A stretch of 64,000 nucleotides of DNA from Blattamonas nauphoetae (lineage: Eukaryota > Preaxostyla > Oxymonadida): the NCBI GenBank assembly GCA_033064195.1, contig JARBJD010000093.1:124001-188000 (forward strand), read 5' to 3'. Position 1 is the first letter of the stretch. The number at the start of each line of letters is the position of its first letter. Of this stretch, positions 63,606 through 64,000 are shown piece by piece. A program made the translations under genes and the position numbers. The notes under the pieces are model-generated. The model was not told where the DNA came from. It ran no database searches and saw only the letters and a list, made by a program, of their open reading frames with translations.

Positions 63606-64000
63606 TGGTGTTAGAAACCCGCCAGTGTTCAGAAACCCGCAACGAGAGTCTATAAAACCGCAACCGAACGATCTTCATCCGAATCAAGCTCTTTCACTAT
63701 TTCTTCAAACTATATTCTTATTTTCTCACTTCTTTTGAAAAAATTAATCCCAAATAATCGTGAAGTGACGAAATTTAACCTGATCATTCTTCAGATGGTG
63801 CATTGTCATCGAATCTCACTCCTTTCGGGATTCGTTGTTGTACAAGCCAATGATTGCCTAAAATCTGTGTGATATCTGTGGTTTATTTCGGTTTCATCAG
63901 TTTGTTTCGACTTGGAGACCCAATTAAATAAAGTTTCTGGATTGTTGCGCCACTGAAGGTTAAGTCTGTTTACTTGTTGTAATGATCACCTCCTCCAGGT
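63606..64000. other. 3' flank of the last membrane-protein gene
   Basis: No gene seen. Near the start GAAACCCGC occurs twice (about 63617 and 63633). The rest is AT-rich and unassigned. Confidence 0.4.

Noticed and set aside
1-64000. Alternative genetic code (TAA/TAG as Gln) as in some oxymonads
   Set aside because: TAA, TAG and TGA each terminate otherwise well-formed genes here (MORN gene TAA, giant protein TAG, tail-anchored protein TGA), and conserved Gln positions use CAA/CAG.
1-64000. Bacterial operons, Shine-Dalgarno sites or CRISPR arrays
   Set aside because: Genes are spliced and separately promoted, and no regularly spaced direct repeats with unique spacers exist. The 18-bp repeat at 549-667 is contiguous.

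Overview
The window is nuclear DNA of a microbial eukaryote. Genes carry many very short spliceosomal introns (about 22 to 124 nt, GT..AG, often GTTTGC, GTGTG or GTATTT at the donor). Gene families are eukaryotic: importin-alpha-like, cyclin, thioredoxin/PDI, MORN, GYF, SHIPPO, ZC2HC zinc finger, protein kinase and ubiquitin-like. TAA, TAG and TGA all end otherwise well-formed genes, so the code looks standard. The 357-residue helical-repeat family and the serine-rich beta-helix surface proteins resemble what I recall of oxymonads (Preaxostyla, Blattamonas-like) with a standard code. That placement is from memory and is moderate at best.

Layout. 1-2.8 kb: the 3' end of an unknown gene, a tRNA-Gln-like sequence, an 18-bp tandem repeat and the C-terminal part of a hAT-type DNA transposase. 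3.8-11.7 kb: a minus-strand tandem array of four paralogous 357-aa helical-repeat genes, two with one frame break, all with the same TGACCCATAA-type motif 27-28 nt before the ATG. 11.7-21.1 kb: a beta-helix gene fragment and an intact ~2,850-aa surface protein with signal peptide, five CG..PC modules, one TM helix and a cytoplasmic tail. 21.8-24.7 kb: a small TM protein gene and two tandem genes encoding double ubiquitin-like proteins. A 337-bp-arm inverted repeat lies between the TM gene and the first ubiquitin-like gene, so both have the same sequence upstream.

24.9-34.4 kb: ordinary spliced genes (SHIPPO-repeat protein, zinc-finger coiled-coil protein, importin-alpha-like ARM protein, P-loop NTPase of Crinkler/RHS type, PDI-like protein). 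34.46-42.65 kb: a nearly perfect 8.2-kb palindrome (arms ~4.08 kb, loop ~22 nt) holding two copies of a tRNA-Lys(UUU), of an unknown ~550-aa protein gene and of the 3' end of a cyclin gene. The complete cyclin gene lies across the right edge. The arms differ mostly in homopolymer length, and each copy of the protein gene has different frame breaks.

43.4-51.5 kb: pseudokinase-like gene with SPRY-like downstream exons, MORN protein with acidic tail, a large unknown protein with a C-terminal TM anchor, and a GYF-domain protein. 52.3-63.6 kb: an expanding family of polytopic membrane proteins, each with conserved 22- and 37-nt introns near the start. One member is split by a ~4.5-kb insertion with complex nested terminal inverted repeats and a decayed interior.

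The strongest candidates for something new are the palindrome, the double-UBL gene pair with its duplicated upstream sequence, the fixed-spacing motif of the array, and the membrane-protein family with its nested-TIR insertion. Intron positions were inferred by eye from frame and GT/AG consensus.
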